A stretch of DNA of 64,000 nt, taken from contig JADZAI010000032.1 in NCBI GenBank assembly GCA_020852655.1, positions 1-64,000 of the forward strand, given 5' to 3'. The notes below the pieces were generated by a model, which had not been told where the DNA came from, searched no databases, and worked only from the letters and a program-made list of their open reading frames with translations. Of this stretch, positions 30,160 to 38,543 are shown in pieces; position 1 is the first letter of the stretch, and every line of letters starts with the position of its first letter. Both the position numbers and the translations under genes were made by a program. Source of the stretch: Alphaproteobacteria bacterium. GTDB taxonomy: Bacteria; Pseudomonadota; Alphaproteobacteria; Micropepsales; Micropepsaceae.

Positions 30160-31029
30160 ATGGCCGATCCCATCGTGCTGAAAGTCAGCCGTCACTTCGA
30201 CGCACCGCCCGAGACCGTGTTCGACGCATGGCTGAACCCCGAGGCGGCGCAGCATTTCCTGTTCGCGACCGACACCGGCATCATGCAGACCGTCGAGATC
30301 GAGCCGCGCGTCGGCGGCAAATTCCTGATCGTCGAACGGCGCGGCGACGTCGAGGCCGAACATTTCGGCGCATATCTGGAGATCGACCGGCCGCGGCGCC
30401 TCGTCTTCACCTTCGCGGCGCTGCGCGACCAGGGCACGACGCGCGTGCAGCTCGACTTCAAAGCGGAGCGGGGCGGCTGTCTCGTCACGCTGACGCATGA
30501 GATGGACCCGCAATGGGCCGAATATGCCGACCGCACGCGCGAGGGCTGGACGACGATCCTCGGACGGGCGGAGCGGGCGCTTGGCCGCATCGCCGCCACC
30601 GTCTCGCGCGTGATCGCTGCGCCGCGCCATCTCGTCTACGCGGCGTGGACCGAGAGCGGGCAGCTCGCCAAATGGTGGGGGCCGAACGATTTCAGCGCAC
30701 CGGTCTGCGAGATCGATCCAAGACCGGGCGGCGTGATCTATATCCAGATGCAGCCGCCGGAGGGCGGGCGCAACACGGTGGAGGGCCGCGTCCAGCAGGC
30801 CATACCGAACGAGCGCCTGGTCTTCGCCGCCAATCTTCGCGATCCCGCAGATGGGCTTATGGCGAAGACGCATACGGTCGTGACGTTCGCGGACAAGGAT
30901 GGCGGGACCGAAGTGTCGCTGACCCAGACCGCGGTGCCCTATCGCGATTTCGGTCCGGATTTTCCGGACGGCATGCGCGAAGGCTCGCGCCAGACCCTCG
31001 ACAAGCTTGCCGCCATGTCCTTCGCTTAG
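30160..31029 (+). CDS. Tandem SRPBCC (AHSA1-type) ligand-binding protein
   Basis: A 289-residue protein made of two SRPBCC/AHSA1 domains in series. The first (residues 1-140) begins VLKVSRHFDAPPETVFDAWL and ends REGWTTILGRAERALG; the second (about 145-289) begins TVSRVIAAPRHLVYAAWTES and contains LAKWWGPNDFSAPVCEIDPR and PGGVIYIQMQPP. Each would form a helix-grip hydrophobic cavity. These halves are usually separate proteins next to ArsR regulators; here they are one chain. Ligand unknown. Confidence 0.9.
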   Translation: MADPIVLKVSRHFDAPPETVFDAWLNPEAAQHFLFATDTGIMQTVEIEPRVGGKFLIVERRGDVEAEHFGAYLEIDRPRRLVFTFAALRDQGTTRVQLDFKAERGGCLVTLTHEMDPQWAEYADRTREGWTTILGRAERALGRIAATVSRVIAAPRHLVYAAWTESGQLAKWWGPNDFSAPVCEIDPRPGGVIYIQMQPPEGGRNTVEGRVQQAIPNERLVFAANLRDPADGLMAKTHTVVTFADKDGGTEVSLTQTAVPYRDFGPDFPDGMREGSRQTLDKLAAMSFA

Positions 31030-31042
31030 GAGGCGCGGGGCC

Positions 31043-31540
31043 TCAAGCGGCCGTTTGCGCCTTCACTGCCTCGTAGGCTTCCGTCAGTTCGGCCAGCACC
31101 GACTTGCCTTTCGGCTTCGGCGCGCCGAGATGGAGATGGCGCAGCTCGTCCATGAAGCGCGCCCACAGCTTCGGCCCGCCGTCCTGGAGAATCTGCGCGC
31201 GGATCGCGAGGTCTTCGGTCGCGGCGCGGTGGCGCAACCCCCAGGCCCCCAGATGCGCGAAGATCGGGATGAGCTGGATCGCCGGCTCGGCGAGCGAATA
31301 GATCGCCTTCTGCTTGTGGCTCGGGTCGTCGGCCTTGGTGATGAGGCCCTCGGACAGCAGCCGCTTCAGGCGGTCGGCGAGGATGTTGGAGGCGATGCCT
31401 TCCAGGGAATGGTTCAGCAGGTCGCGGAAATGCCGCCGGTTGCCGAATGTCATGTCGCGCAGCACGATCAGGCTCCAGCGGTCGCCGAGAATTTCGAGCG
31501 CCAGGTTGATGGGACATCCGGACCTATGGTGATCGGGCAT
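31043..31540 (-). CDS. HxlR family transcriptional regulator
   Basis: A 165-residue winged-helix regulator. It has the family signature CPINLALEILGDRWSLIVLR followed by GNRRHFRDLL and GIASNILADRLKRLLSEGLI. The Cys at the start of that signature is often the redox or electrophile sensor in this family. It is divergent from the serine hydrolase gene, with nested inverted repeats between the two genes. Confidence 0.92.
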   Translation of the reverse strand: MPDHHRSGCPINLALEILGDRWSLIVLRDMTFGNRRHFRDLLNHSLEGIASNILADRLKRLLSEGLITKADDPSHKQKAIYSLAEPAIQLIPIFAHLGAWGLRHRAATEDLAIRAQILQDGGPKLWARFMDELRHLHLGAPKPKGKSVLAELTEAYEAVKAQTAA

Positions 31541-31550
31541 TTCTAACTGC

Positions 31551-31595
31551 TTGCAAATCGCAACTGGTTTCGTAGACTGCGTCTACCGATTGCAA
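31551..31595. promoter_or_regulatory. Nested inverted repeats between hxlR-type and serine hydrolase genes
   Basis: TTGCAAATCG (31551-31560) and CGATTGCAA (31587-31595) are inverted copies, and between them GTAGAC-TGC-GTCTAC (31572-31586) is a second, perfect inverted repeat. Both lie in the 95-base divergent intergenic region and are good candidates for binding by the HxlR-type regulator. Confidence 0.6.
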
Positions 31596-31635
31596 TATGA
31601 AACCGGGTTGTCGCGAGCTCAAGAGGGAGACGACG

Positions 31636-32826
31636 ATGGGCGGATTTGCGAAGGCGGGCCTGCGGCGGCTGCACGACGCCATGGCGCAGCATGTCGCGCG
31701 CGGCCATGCGCCGGGCCTCGTGACGCTGGTGAACCGCGGCGGCGAGACCCATGTCGACGCGGTCGGGTTGAAGGCCGCCGGCGGCACGCCGATGGCGCGC
31801 GACACGATCTTCCGCATCGCCTCGATGACGAAGCCGGTGGCCGCCGCCGCGGCGATGATCCTGGTGGAGGAGGGGCGGCTGAGGCTCGACGATTCGGTGA
31901 TGCCGTATCTGCCCGAACTGGCCGACATGCGGGTGATCCGGTCGCTCTCCGGTCCGGTCGAGGACACCGTGGCCGCCAAGCGCGCGATCTCGCTACGCGA
32001 CCTGCTGACCTTCCGTCTCGGCGCCGGCGCGATCATGGCGCCGCCCGGCACCTATCCGCTCCAGGCCGCGCAGGAAGCCGCCGGCATCGCGCCCGGCCCG
32101 GGGCTCACGAAGGTCGCGCCCGATATCTATCTGCGCCGCCTCGCATCGGTGCCGCTGGTCCATCAACCGGGCGAAGGCTGGCTCTATCACACCGGCGCCG
32201 ACGTGCTCGGCGTGCTCATCGCGCGGGCGACGGGGAAGTCGCTCGGCGCCTTCCTGGAGGAACGGATCTTCGGGCCGCTCGGGATGAAGGACACCGGCTT
32301 CAGCGTTCCCGCGGCGAAGCTCGATCGGCTCGCCAGCGCCTATCAGGGCGACGGCGACACGCAGGCGCTGAAACTGTGGGACGATGCGGCGGACAGCCAA
32401 TGGGCGCGTCCGCCGGTCTTCGAGGCGGGCGGCGGCGGGCTGGTCTCGACCGCGGACGACTATCTCGCCTTCTGCCGGATGATGCTGGGCAAGGGGAAGC
32501 TCGGCGGCGTGCGCATCCTGTCGCGGCCTTCGGTCGAGCTGATGACCAGCGACCAGCTTACCGCCGAGCAGCGGGCGAGCGCGCCGGTCTTCTTCCGCGA
32601 CTCGCTGAGCTGGGGCTTCGGCCTTTCGGTCTGCCTCAGGCGCACCGAGCTGTGGGAGACGCCGGGCCGCTTCGGCTGGGACGGCGGCTACGGCACGTCC
32701 GGCTATAGCGACCCCAGGGAGGACATGGTCGGCATCCTCCTCACCCAGCGCATGATGGACTCACCCAGCGCCCCGGCCGCCTATTCCGACTTCTGGACCA
32801 TGGCCTACGCGGCGCTCGACGACTGA
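31636..32826 (+). CDS. Class C beta-lactamase-like serine hydrolase
   Basis: A 396-residue penicillin-binding-like hydrolase of the EstB/class C group. The nucleophile motif S63-M-T-K66 is in FRIASMTKPVAAA; the Tyr motif is in WLYHTGADVLG, and the third box is WDGGYGTSGYSD. No signal peptide, so probably a cytoplasmic esterase and not a beta-lactamase. The ATG at 31636 follows GAGGGAGA. Divergent from, and probably controlled by, the HxlR regulator. Confidence 0.9.
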   Translation: MGGFAKAGLRRLHDAMAQHVARGHAPGLVTLVNRGGETHVDAVGLKAAGGTPMARDTIFRIASMTKPVAAAAAMILVEEGRLRLDDSVMPYLPELADMRVIRSLSGPVEDTVAAKRAISLRDLLTFRLGAGAIMAPPGTYPLQAAQEAAGIAPGPGLTKVAPDIYLRRLASVPLVHQPGEGWLYHTGADVLGVLIARATGKSLGAFLEERIFGPLGMKDTGFSVPAAKLDRLASAYQGDGDTQALKLWDDAADSQWARPPVFEAGGGGLVSTADDYLAFCRMMLGKGKLGGVRILSRPSVELMTSDQLTAEQRASAPVFFRDSLSWGFGLSVCLRRTELWETPGRFGWDGGYGTSGYSDPREDMVGILLTQRMMDSPSAPAAYSDFWTMAYAALDD

Positions 32827-32830
32827 GGCG

Positions 32831-33205
32831 TCAGGGCAGGCTGCATTGCCAGCGGATGATGCGGCAGTTGCGGGTGTGCTCGCGGCAGTAGGAGAGGGCG
32901 AGGTCCTGTGCGCGGTCGCCGTCTTCGGCCCAGGCGCTGCCCCAGCCGGCATTGTCGCCGAGCGCCACCGCGCCGCAGCTATTCCAGAAATTGATCCCGG
33001 TGCGGCAGTCGCCGGCGTGCTTGTCGCATCGGCTGAGTGCAGCGTCCTCGGCCTCTTCCTTGCTGCCGGCGCCGTAGACATAGCCATTGGCGCCGGTCGA
33101 GGGCGAGAAGGCGATGCTGCCGTAGCTGTCGCGTTCGGCCGCCGAGGCGCTGCCGAGCAGCATGAGCATCGCGGCCAGTCCGACCGCCTTTCGCCACGAC
33201 ACCAT
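32831..33205 (-). CDS. DUF4189 secreted protein
   Basis: A 124-residue exported protein. A signal peptide (MVSWRKAVGLAAMLMLLGSA, cleavage after ASA) precedes a DUF4189 domain: YGSIAFSPSTGANGYVYGAG, EAEDAALSRC, CGAVALGDNAGWGSAW and the ending RNCRIIRWQCSLP. Six Cys residues could form disulfides in the periplasm. Function unknown. Confidence 0.85.
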   Translation of the reverse strand: MVSWRKAVGLAAMLMLLGSASAAERDSYGSIAFSPSTGANGYVYGAGSKEEAEDAALSRCDKHAGDCRTGINFWNSCGAVALGDNAGWGSAWAEDGDRAQDLALSYCREHTRNCRIIRWQCSLP

Positions 33206-33296
33206 CGCATATCCCCCGATTCCCGTGCGCCGGAGTGTAGCCGACGATACGAGACCGGCGAAGGGCGAGATCGCCGGTCGGCGAGGCGAAGGCGGA

Positions 33297-34154
33297 TCAG
33301 CCGACCGGTGGCTGGCGCAGGAAGGCGGCGATCGGTTCTGTCCGGCCGGGCAGATAGTGGTACCCCTCCGGCAGGAACACGGCCCTGGCCGCCGGCGCGT
33401 GCTGTTCGAGCCGCGCCTTCGTGTCGCGCGAATCGAGCAGGACATCCTTGCCGCCGATAATGACGAGCGCCGGCGGAAGCGCGGCGAGCTGAGCGTCCGT
33501 CAGGCGGGGGATGGTCACGATGCGGATGCGGATGTGGCGGCCGATCAGCTCCATCAGCGCACCGAAGCGCTGCTGGAGCGGCGTGGGCATAGCGGGCCGG
33601 GGGCCGAAGACAAGTTCGCGAACCTTATTCATGCCCCACGGCCCCAGCAGGAGTAGCGGCAGCACCTTCAGGAGGAGATTCTTCTGACGTCCGATGCCGG
33701 AGGGGCAGAGAAGCGCGAGCCGTTCCACGCGCTGCGGCCGGCGGGTCGCGTAGTCGAGCGCGAGCCAACCGCCGAGCGACGTGCCGACGAAGGCAGCGCG
33801 CGTCACGCCGAGTCCGTCCAGCACATCGTCGAGCCAGAGCGCGTGGGCGTCGCCGTCAAGCGCCGGGCGAATCTCGGCGCTGAGACCGGCCTCGCCGATC
33901 ATGTCGATCGCGTAGACGCGGAAATCACGCGACCAGACGGCGGCGTCGCCCAGATAGGCGGCCGCGTTGGCCTGCGCGCCGTGGAGCGCGACGAGCGGCG
34001 GCGCGCCCTTCGGGCCGCAGGCGACGACATGCGTCTCGCCGAAGCGCGTCGGGACGCGGAACTGCTCGATGGCGAGGGGCCAGTCGACGAGGAGCGCGCG
34101 ATAGGCGGACTGCACCGCCGCACGCCCGACTTCCGTCTTGAAGACGGCGCTCAT
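33297..34154 (-). CDS. Alpha/beta hydrolase
   Basis: A 285-residue alpha/beta-fold hydrolase. The oxyanion lead is PLVALHGAQANAAAY; the nucleophile is Ser126 in FVGTSLGGWLA; the acid is in VIIGGKDVLLD and the His in EGYHYLPGRTE. Substrate unknown. It starts with a four-base overlap with the stop of the HTH regulator gene, so the two are translationally coupled and probably under its control. Confidence 0.9.
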   Translation of the reverse strand: MSAVFKTEVGRAAVQSAYRALLVDWPLAIEQFRVPTRFGETHVVACGPKGAPPLVALHGAQANAAAYLGDAAVWSRDFRVYAIDMIGEAGLSAEIRPALDGDAHALWLDDVLDGLGVTRAAFVGTSLGGWLALDYATRRPQRVERLALLCPSGIGRQKNLLLKVLPLLLLGPWGMNKVRELVFGPRPAMPTPLQQRFGALMELIGRHIRIRIVTIPRLTDAQLAALPPALVIIGGKDVLLDSRDTKARLEQHAPAARAVFLPEGYHYLPGRTEPIAAFLRQPPVG

Positions 34155-34612
34155 GGCTGCTGGTCCTGTTGGTCCAGATAGTTGCCGATGAAGCCCAGCA
34201 TCGCGCTGACCGGGCCGTGATCGCCGGTGAGGACGATCTTCAGCCGCGCGCGTACCTCGTCATAGGAGGTGTCGACGCGGAGGCGGCCCTGGCCGGTGCG
34301 GGCATGCATATTGGCCGCGGCGACCAGGCCGTTGGACACGCGCATCGCAGCCTCCGGCGCGATGACGTCGATGTCGACGACCGCGGTGACGTCGACATGC
34401 CGCGTGCGGCCAGGGCTTTGCGGCGCGACCGGAGCGCCGGTCAGCGCTTCGAGGTCGGCATGGGCGATGCGGTATTGCTTGCCGATCCGCGTCGCCTTCA
34501 GACGGCCCTCGCGAACATAGGCGCGCACCGTGCGGACATGCAGGCCGAGACGCTCGGCGACCTGCTCCACGGAATAGAGCGGCTGGGATGCGGAAAAAGC
34601 AGGCGGAGACAT
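34151..34612 (-). CDS. MerR/excisionase-type HTH regulator with C-terminal effector domain
   Basis: A 153-residue protein. Residues 10-60 form a winged HTH of the BldC/excisionase kind (YSVEQVAERLGLHVRTVRAY, VREGRLKATRIGKQYRI). The C-terminal 80 residues (HVDVTAVVDIDVIAPEAAMR to the end) look like a small alpha/beta ligand or dimer domain. Coupled to the downstream alpha/beta hydrolase. An inverted repeat lies in its promoter region. Confidence 0.85.
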   Translation of the reverse strand: MSPPAFSASQPLYSVEQVAERLGLHVRTVRAYVREGRLKATRIGKQYRIAHADLEALTGAPVAPQSPGRTRHVDVTAVVDIDVIAPEAAMRVSNGLVAAANMHARTGQGRLRVDTSYDEVRARLKIVLTGDHGPVSAMLGFIGNYLDQQDQQP

Positions 34613-34644
34613 GGCGGCACCTTTCGATGCGCCTGATCTATTAT

Positions 34645-34667
34645 TCCCTATCGTGAGTCAATAGGGA
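34645..34667. promoter_or_regulatory. Inverted repeat upstream of the HTH-hydrolase operon
   Basis: TCCCTAT and ATAGGGA, seven bases each, are separated by nine bases and lie 33 bases upstream of the regulator's ATG. A further TAGGGA follows at 34672. The spacing places the half-sites about 1.5 turns apart. Autoregulation by the HTH protein is inferred. Confidence 0.5.
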
Positions 34668-34690
34668 TGTTTAGGGAGTTATAGAGAAGC

Positions 34691-35242
34691 TTAGAATAGG
34701 CCTTCGCGATAGACCTCCTTTCCATCGATGCGGAGCGCCTTGATCGCCGCGGTGCCTTCGTCGGTTACGGCGAGGACGATATCGGTGCGGTGTTCGCCGG
34801 TCGCCGTCTCGATGGCGCGGCCGTGGCCCTGCGGGACGAAATATTGCTCGATGCCGTAGCGCACGAAGATCGCGCCTGGGTCGGAGCGGCCATGCCAGGT
34901 GCCGAGCAGCATCACCTGGTCGCCGGTCAGCGTGGGCGGCGTGAGCGCGGCATGGTCGAGCACGTAGCGCCCGCCCTCGGGCCGGAGCACGACGTAGATC
35001 GGCTCGTCACCGTCCGTGGGCGGACGATCGGAGAGGCCCTGAACCTTGGCCGCATCGATGCGCGTGAAGGGATAGGCGAGCCGCACATAATCGCCGCGGA
35101 AGAGGTCGCGCGGGTCGACCGGTTCGACCGCGACGACGATCTCGCGGCCGCCGGCGAGGACGATCATGCGCTCGGCGATCATCCACGCGACCAGCGCAGT
35201 CATCAGGGCGCCGGCCAGAAGAATGCGCCAGGTCGAGGTCAT
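34691..35242 (-). CDS. GDYXXLXY-domain membrane-anchored protein
   Basis: A 183-residue protein with an N-terminal membrane anchor (TWRILLAGALMTALVAWMIA) and a periplasmic domain carrying the name-giving motif DLFRGDYVRLAYPF, preceded by EPVDPRD. It ends near RIDGKEVYREGLF. Family function is unknown; it is regularly found beside DUF2157 membrane proteins, as here with a four-base overlap. Confidence 0.88.
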   Translation of the reverse strand: MTSTWRILLAGALMTALVAWMIAERMIVLAGGREIVVAVEPVDPRDLFRGDYVRLAYPFTRIDAAKVQGLSDRPPTDGDEPIYVVLRPEGGRYVLDHAALTPPTLTGDQVMLLGTWHGRSDPGAIFVRYGIEQYFVPQGHGRAIETATGEHRTDIVLAVTDEGTAAIKALRIDGKEVYREGLF

Positions 35243-36516
35243 GATGCGGCTCCCGTGCGGGCGATCATGGCGCGGCGGACGCGATCGAGGCCGATCGCGA
35301 GGGCGATGAGCAGAACGCCGCCCACCGCGAAGAACAGCGCGCCCTGAAGGAAATCGTCGAAGACCGAGGCGTAGAGATAGATCGTCCAGAGGCCGAAGCC
35401 GATGAAGCCGAGATTGATCGCGGTGCGGTCGTCGCGGCGGAGGCCGAGCGAGATCACCCAGACAAGTTCGAGGCCGACGACCGTGAGCGCCGGAATCTCG
35501 ATGGCGTTGCGATTGCTCGGCGCGCCGAGGAAGGGCAGGGCGAAGACGAGCGCGGCGAAGGCGACGGCGATCAGCGCGTCGATCGCGGCGAGCCGCCTGG
35601 CATAGGCGGCGACGGCTGCGACCGCGGCGACGATGCCCAGCAGCACGACGCCGACGGGCAGCCACGTCTCCGGCTGCGGCGCGCGATAGCCCCAGGAGAC
35701 GACGAGCGTCGCGAGAACCGCGCCGATCATCATCCAGAAGCGCAAGGGCCGGACGGTCCAGTCCTGCTGCGCGCCGGGCAGATGCAGCCCGCACCAGGCT
35801 GCCAGCGTGATCTGCGCGAGGGCGGCGAAGGACGCGGTCTCCGACAGGCCGATGAGATCGCCGAGCCGCGCCGTCGAGGCGACGAGCCAGGTCAGGATGG
35901 CGAGCGTCGCCGCCTGGAGCGCAACGTACCAGGCGTGGCGCAGCGTACAGGCGAGCGCGGCGGCGCAGGCGATCGGGAACAGCCACAGATGCGTGTCGTC
36001 CCCGGCGATCCAGCCTGCGATGATCCAGGCGATAGTGAGCAGGAAGCCCACTGTCATCACGGTCGGGCTGGCGGCGAGGATTGCGACAGAGAGGCCGCCG
36101 AGTGACCACAGCATCAGCCCGTCCTCGACGCCGCCGGAGAGGTGATAGGTCTGGCCGACGAACCAGATCGCCGCGCCATAGGTGCCGACGGCGACCAGCA
36201 GAAAGACCTCGGCCGCGGCGAAATAGCGCCGCGCTCCGGCCCAGGCGGCAAGCCCGGTCGTGGCCCAGAGGCCGCCGAAGAGGATGAGCAGGCGGGGCAG
36301 CTTGTCGAGGCCCTGCCAGTTGGCGGCGATGAAGGAGAGGATCGCCGCCACGATCAGCGCGCCGCCGAGCAGGCCGAGGATCGCCGGCAACCCGAAGCGG
36401 CGGTCGGCATCGACATGGGCCAGGATGCCGGCGCGCGATTGCGGCGCGATCAGGCCGGCGGCGATCCACTCGTCGAGGTCGCGGGCAAGCTGGGCACGGT
36501 AGAGCGGCGGGCGCAT
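35239..36516 (-). CDS. DUF2157 multi-pass membrane protein
   Basis: A 425-residue protein. The cytoplasmic N-terminal DUF2157 segment (LARDLDEWIAAGLIAPQSRA, ILGLLGGALIVAAILSFIAA, NWQGLDKLPRLLIL) is followed by about ten hydrophobic helices. Function unknown. The ATG at 36516 gives the family start; upstream in-frame residues are not conserved-looking. Forms a unit with the GDYXXLXY gene and is divergent from the sahR-like gene. Confidence 0.88.
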   Translation of the reverse strand: MRPPLYRAQLARDLDEWIAAGLIAPQSRAGILAHVDADRRFGLPAILGLLGGALIVAAILSFIAANWQGLDKLPRLLILFGGLWATTGLAAWAGARRYFAAAEVFLLVAVGTYGAAIWFVGQTYHLSGGVEDGLMLWSLGGLSVAILAASPTVMTVGFLLTIAWIIAGWIAGDDTHLWLFPIACAAALACTLRHAWYVALQAATLAILTWLVASTARLGDLIGLSETASFAALAQITLAAWCGLHLPGAQQDWTVRPLRFWMMIGAVLATLVVSWGYRAPQPETWLPVGVVLLGIVAAVAAVAAYARRLAAIDALIAVAFAALVFALPFLGAPSNRNAIEIPALTVVGLELVWVISLGLRRDDRTAINLGFIGFGLWTIYLYASVFDDFLQGALFFAVGGVLLIALAIGLDRVRRAMIARTGAAS

Positions 36517-36572
36517 GCGCAAGACTCGCCCGAGGAATGGGGCCACGCCAAGGCAAAACCCTTGCATTCACG

Positions 36573-36590
36573 TATAAAGATATGTTTATG
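36573..36590. promoter_or_regulatory. Candidate SahR operator upstream of the methionine-cycle genes
   Basis: TATAAAGATATGTTTATG is a near-perfect palindrome (ATAAA-N-ATAT-N-TTTAT, one central mismatch) 21 bases before the TTG start of the ArsR-methyltransferase regulator. Its AT content stands out. The form matches the AT-rich ATAAAG/CTTTAT sites described for SahR, the S-adenosylhomocysteine-responsive regulator of metF and metH in Proteobacteria. Confidence 0.7.
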
Positions 36591-36610
36591 TCATAGAAAC
36601 GGAGGCGGAA

Positions 36611-37597
36611 TTGCGCGTCTTGCTCGATGGCCTGAAAGCGATTGCCGAGCCCACCCGGCTGCGGCTGCTCGCACTTTTGGCCCGGGCCGAGCTCACCGTG
36701 ACCGAGATCACCCAAGTGCTGAAGCAGAGCCAGCCGCGGGTGAGCCGCCACCTGAAGCTGATGGTAGACGCCGGCCTGCTGAAGCGCTTCCCGGAAGGGA
36801 CCTGGGTCTTCTACCGCCTCGCCGAAGATGGCGACGCGGCCGCGCTGGGGAAAGCCGTGACGGCGCTCATGGAGCGCGACGACCCGGTCCTTGCGGAAGA
36901 CGCCGCCCGGCTCGACGCGATCCGCGAGGCCCGCGTGACGGCGGCGGCCAGCTATTTCGCCGAGAACGCCTCGCGCTGGGACGAGATCCGCAAGCTCTAT
37001 CTGCCGGAGGAGGCGATCGAGCAGGCGATGGCGGAGATGGTGGGCGAAGCCCGCATCGGCACGCTGATCGACCTCGGCACCGGCACCGGCCGCATGCTGG
37101 AAGTCCTCGGTCCGCGCGCCGACCGGGCCATCGGCATCGACGCGAGCCACGAAATGCTCTCGATCGCCCGCGCCAATCTGGAGCGCTCCGGTCTTGCCAA
37201 CACGCAGGTGCGCTACGGCAATATCCTGCGGCTCGATCCGGGCGCGCTCGGCCTCGTGCCGAAGGCCGACACGGTCGTGCTGCACCATGTGCTGCATTTC
37301 TTCGAGCACCCGGTCGAGGTGGTGATGCAGGCGGCGCGCCTGCTGAACGAGAATGGCCGCATGTTGATCGCCGACTTCGCGCCGCACGCGCTGGAGCGGC
37401 TGCGCGCGGAACACGCCCATCGCCGGCTCGGCTTCGCGGATCGCGAGGTGCAGGCCTGGGCCGATGCGGTTGGGCTGACGGTCGGCGCGGTGCGCGAACT
37501 GCCGCCGGCCGAAGCGGGCGACGACCGGCTGACGGTCAAGATTTGGCTGCTGGAGAAACCCAAGGGCGCGGTGCGCCGGGCCGGGGAGGCCGCCTGA
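36611..37597 (+). CDS. sahR: ArsR-family regulator with methyltransferase domain (SahR type)
   Basis: A 328-residue fusion. Residues 1-85 are an ArsR winged helix (GLKAIAEPTRLRLLALLARA, LKQSQPRVSRHLKLMVDAGL). Residues 120-310 are a class I methyltransferase fold with the SAM/SAH loop LIDLGTGTGRMLEVLG and GIDASHEMLSIA. In SahR this domain binds S-adenosylhomocysteine as the signal for derepressing methionine-cycle genes. It starts with TTG after GGAGG, and metF begins one base after its stop. The palindrome at 36573-36590 is its probable operator. An active methyltransferase role cannot be excluded. Confidence 0.88.
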   Translation: MRVLLDGLKAIAEPTRLRLLALLARAELTVTEITQVLKQSQPRVSRHLKLMVDAGLLKRFPEGTWVFYRLAEDGDAAALGKAVTALMERDDPVLAEDAARLDAIREARVTAAASYFAENASRWDEIRKLYLPEEAIEQAMAEMVGEARIGTLIDLGTGTGRMLEVLGPRADRAIGIDASHEMLSIARANLERSGLANTQVRYGNILRLDPGALGLVPKADTVVLHHVLHFFEHPVEVVMQAARLLNENGRMLIADFAPHALERLRAEHAHRRLGFADREVQAWADAVGLTVGAVRELPPAEAGDDRLTVKIWLLEKPKGAVRRAGEAA

Positions 37598-37598
37598 G

Positions 37599-38471
37599 AT
37601 GAGCCTGAACGTTTCCTTCGAATTCTTCCCGCCCAAGAGCGACGAGGCCGAGCAGACGCTGTGGAAGGCGATCCGCCGCCTTGAGCCGCTCGGCCCGAGC
37701 TTCGTGTCCGTCACCTATGGCGCCGGCGGATCGACCCGCGAGCGCACCCACGCGACGGTGAAGCGCATCGTCGACGAGACGGCGCTGAAGCCCGCCGCGC
37801 ATCTCACCTGCGTCGGCGCCACGCAAGGCGAGATCGACGAGGTGATCCAGGAATACTGGGACGCCGGCGTGCGCCACATCGTGGCGCTGCGCGGCGACAT
37901 GCCCGACATGGGCGCCTATCGCGAGACGGCCGGCGGCTATGACTCGACGCCGGCCCTGATCGAAGGGATCAGGCGCGTCGGCGACTTCGAGGTGAGCGTC
38001 TCGTGCTATCCCGAGAAGCATCCCGACAGCACCAATCTCGACGCCGACATCGAATTGCTGAAGCGCAAGATCGATGCCGGCGCGACGCGCGCCATCACGC
38101 AATTCGTCTTCGACACCGACCTGCATATCCGCTTCCTGGAGCGGGCACGGCGGCTCGGCGTGAAGATCCCGGTGGTGCCGGGTATCATGCCGACGACCAA
38201 CTACAAGGGCATTGTGCGCATGGCCGGCCGCTGCGGCGCCAGCGTGCCGGGGTGGCTGCACGAGCGCTTCGAAGGGCTCGACGACGATCTGGAGACCCGC
38301 AAGCTCATCGCCGCGACGATCGCGGCCGAGCAGGTGGAGCGGCTGACGGCGATCGGCTTCGACAACATCCATTTCTACACGCTGAACCAGGCCGACCTGA
38401 CCTACGCGATCTGCCGGATGCTCGGCATCAAGCCGACCAAGCCGAACGCGCCGTTGGAGCGGGCTGCCTAG
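37599..38471 (+). CDS. metF: 5,10-methylenetetrahydrofolate reductase
   Basis: A 290-residue FAD-dependent reductase that makes 5-methyl-tetrahydrofolate for MetH. It has the family start NVSFEFFPPKSDEAE, the active-site Glu in SFEFFPPK, VTYGAGGSTRERTHATV, HIVALRGDMP and FVFDTDLHIRFLERA. It lies in a row with sahR and metH, but an antitoxin-like/PIN pair separates it from metH. The stop is the first base of a strong inverted repeat. Confidence 0.96.
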   Translation: MSLNVSFEFFPPKSDEAEQTLWKAIRRLEPLGPSFVSVTYGAGGSTRERTHATVKRIVDETALKPAAHLTCVGATQGEIDEVIQEYWDAGVRHIVALRGDMPDMGAYRETAGGYDSTPALIEGIRRVGDFEVSVSCYPEKHPDSTNLDADIELLKRKIDAGATRAITQFVFDTDLHIRFLERARRLGVKIPVVPGIMPTTNYKGIVRMAGRCGASVPGWLHERFEGLDDDLETRKLIAATIAAEQVERLTAIGFDNIHFYTLNQADLTYAICRMLGIKPTKPNAPLERAA

Positions 38472-38504
38472 GGGTGGGTGTACCTGGGTATTGACACCCA
38501 CCCC
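38471..38504. terminator. Strong hairpin after metF
   Basis: GGGGTGGGTGT (38471-38481) and ACACCCACCCC (38494-38504) form a perfect 11-pair stem with a 12-base loop. There is no T-run, so it may attenuate or protect mRNA and need not terminate fully. It stands between metF and the inserted antitoxin-like gene. Confidence 0.5.
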
Positions 38505-38543
38505 GGATCACTCTTATGCACTCCCATCGGGAGGCCGAAAAAA

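Noticed and set aside
34691..37714. Single minus-strand protein of about 1000 residues across three genes
   Set aside because: Only its last 183 residues are real (GDYXXLXY protein); the rest is out of frame with DUF2157 and antisense to the sahR-like gene.
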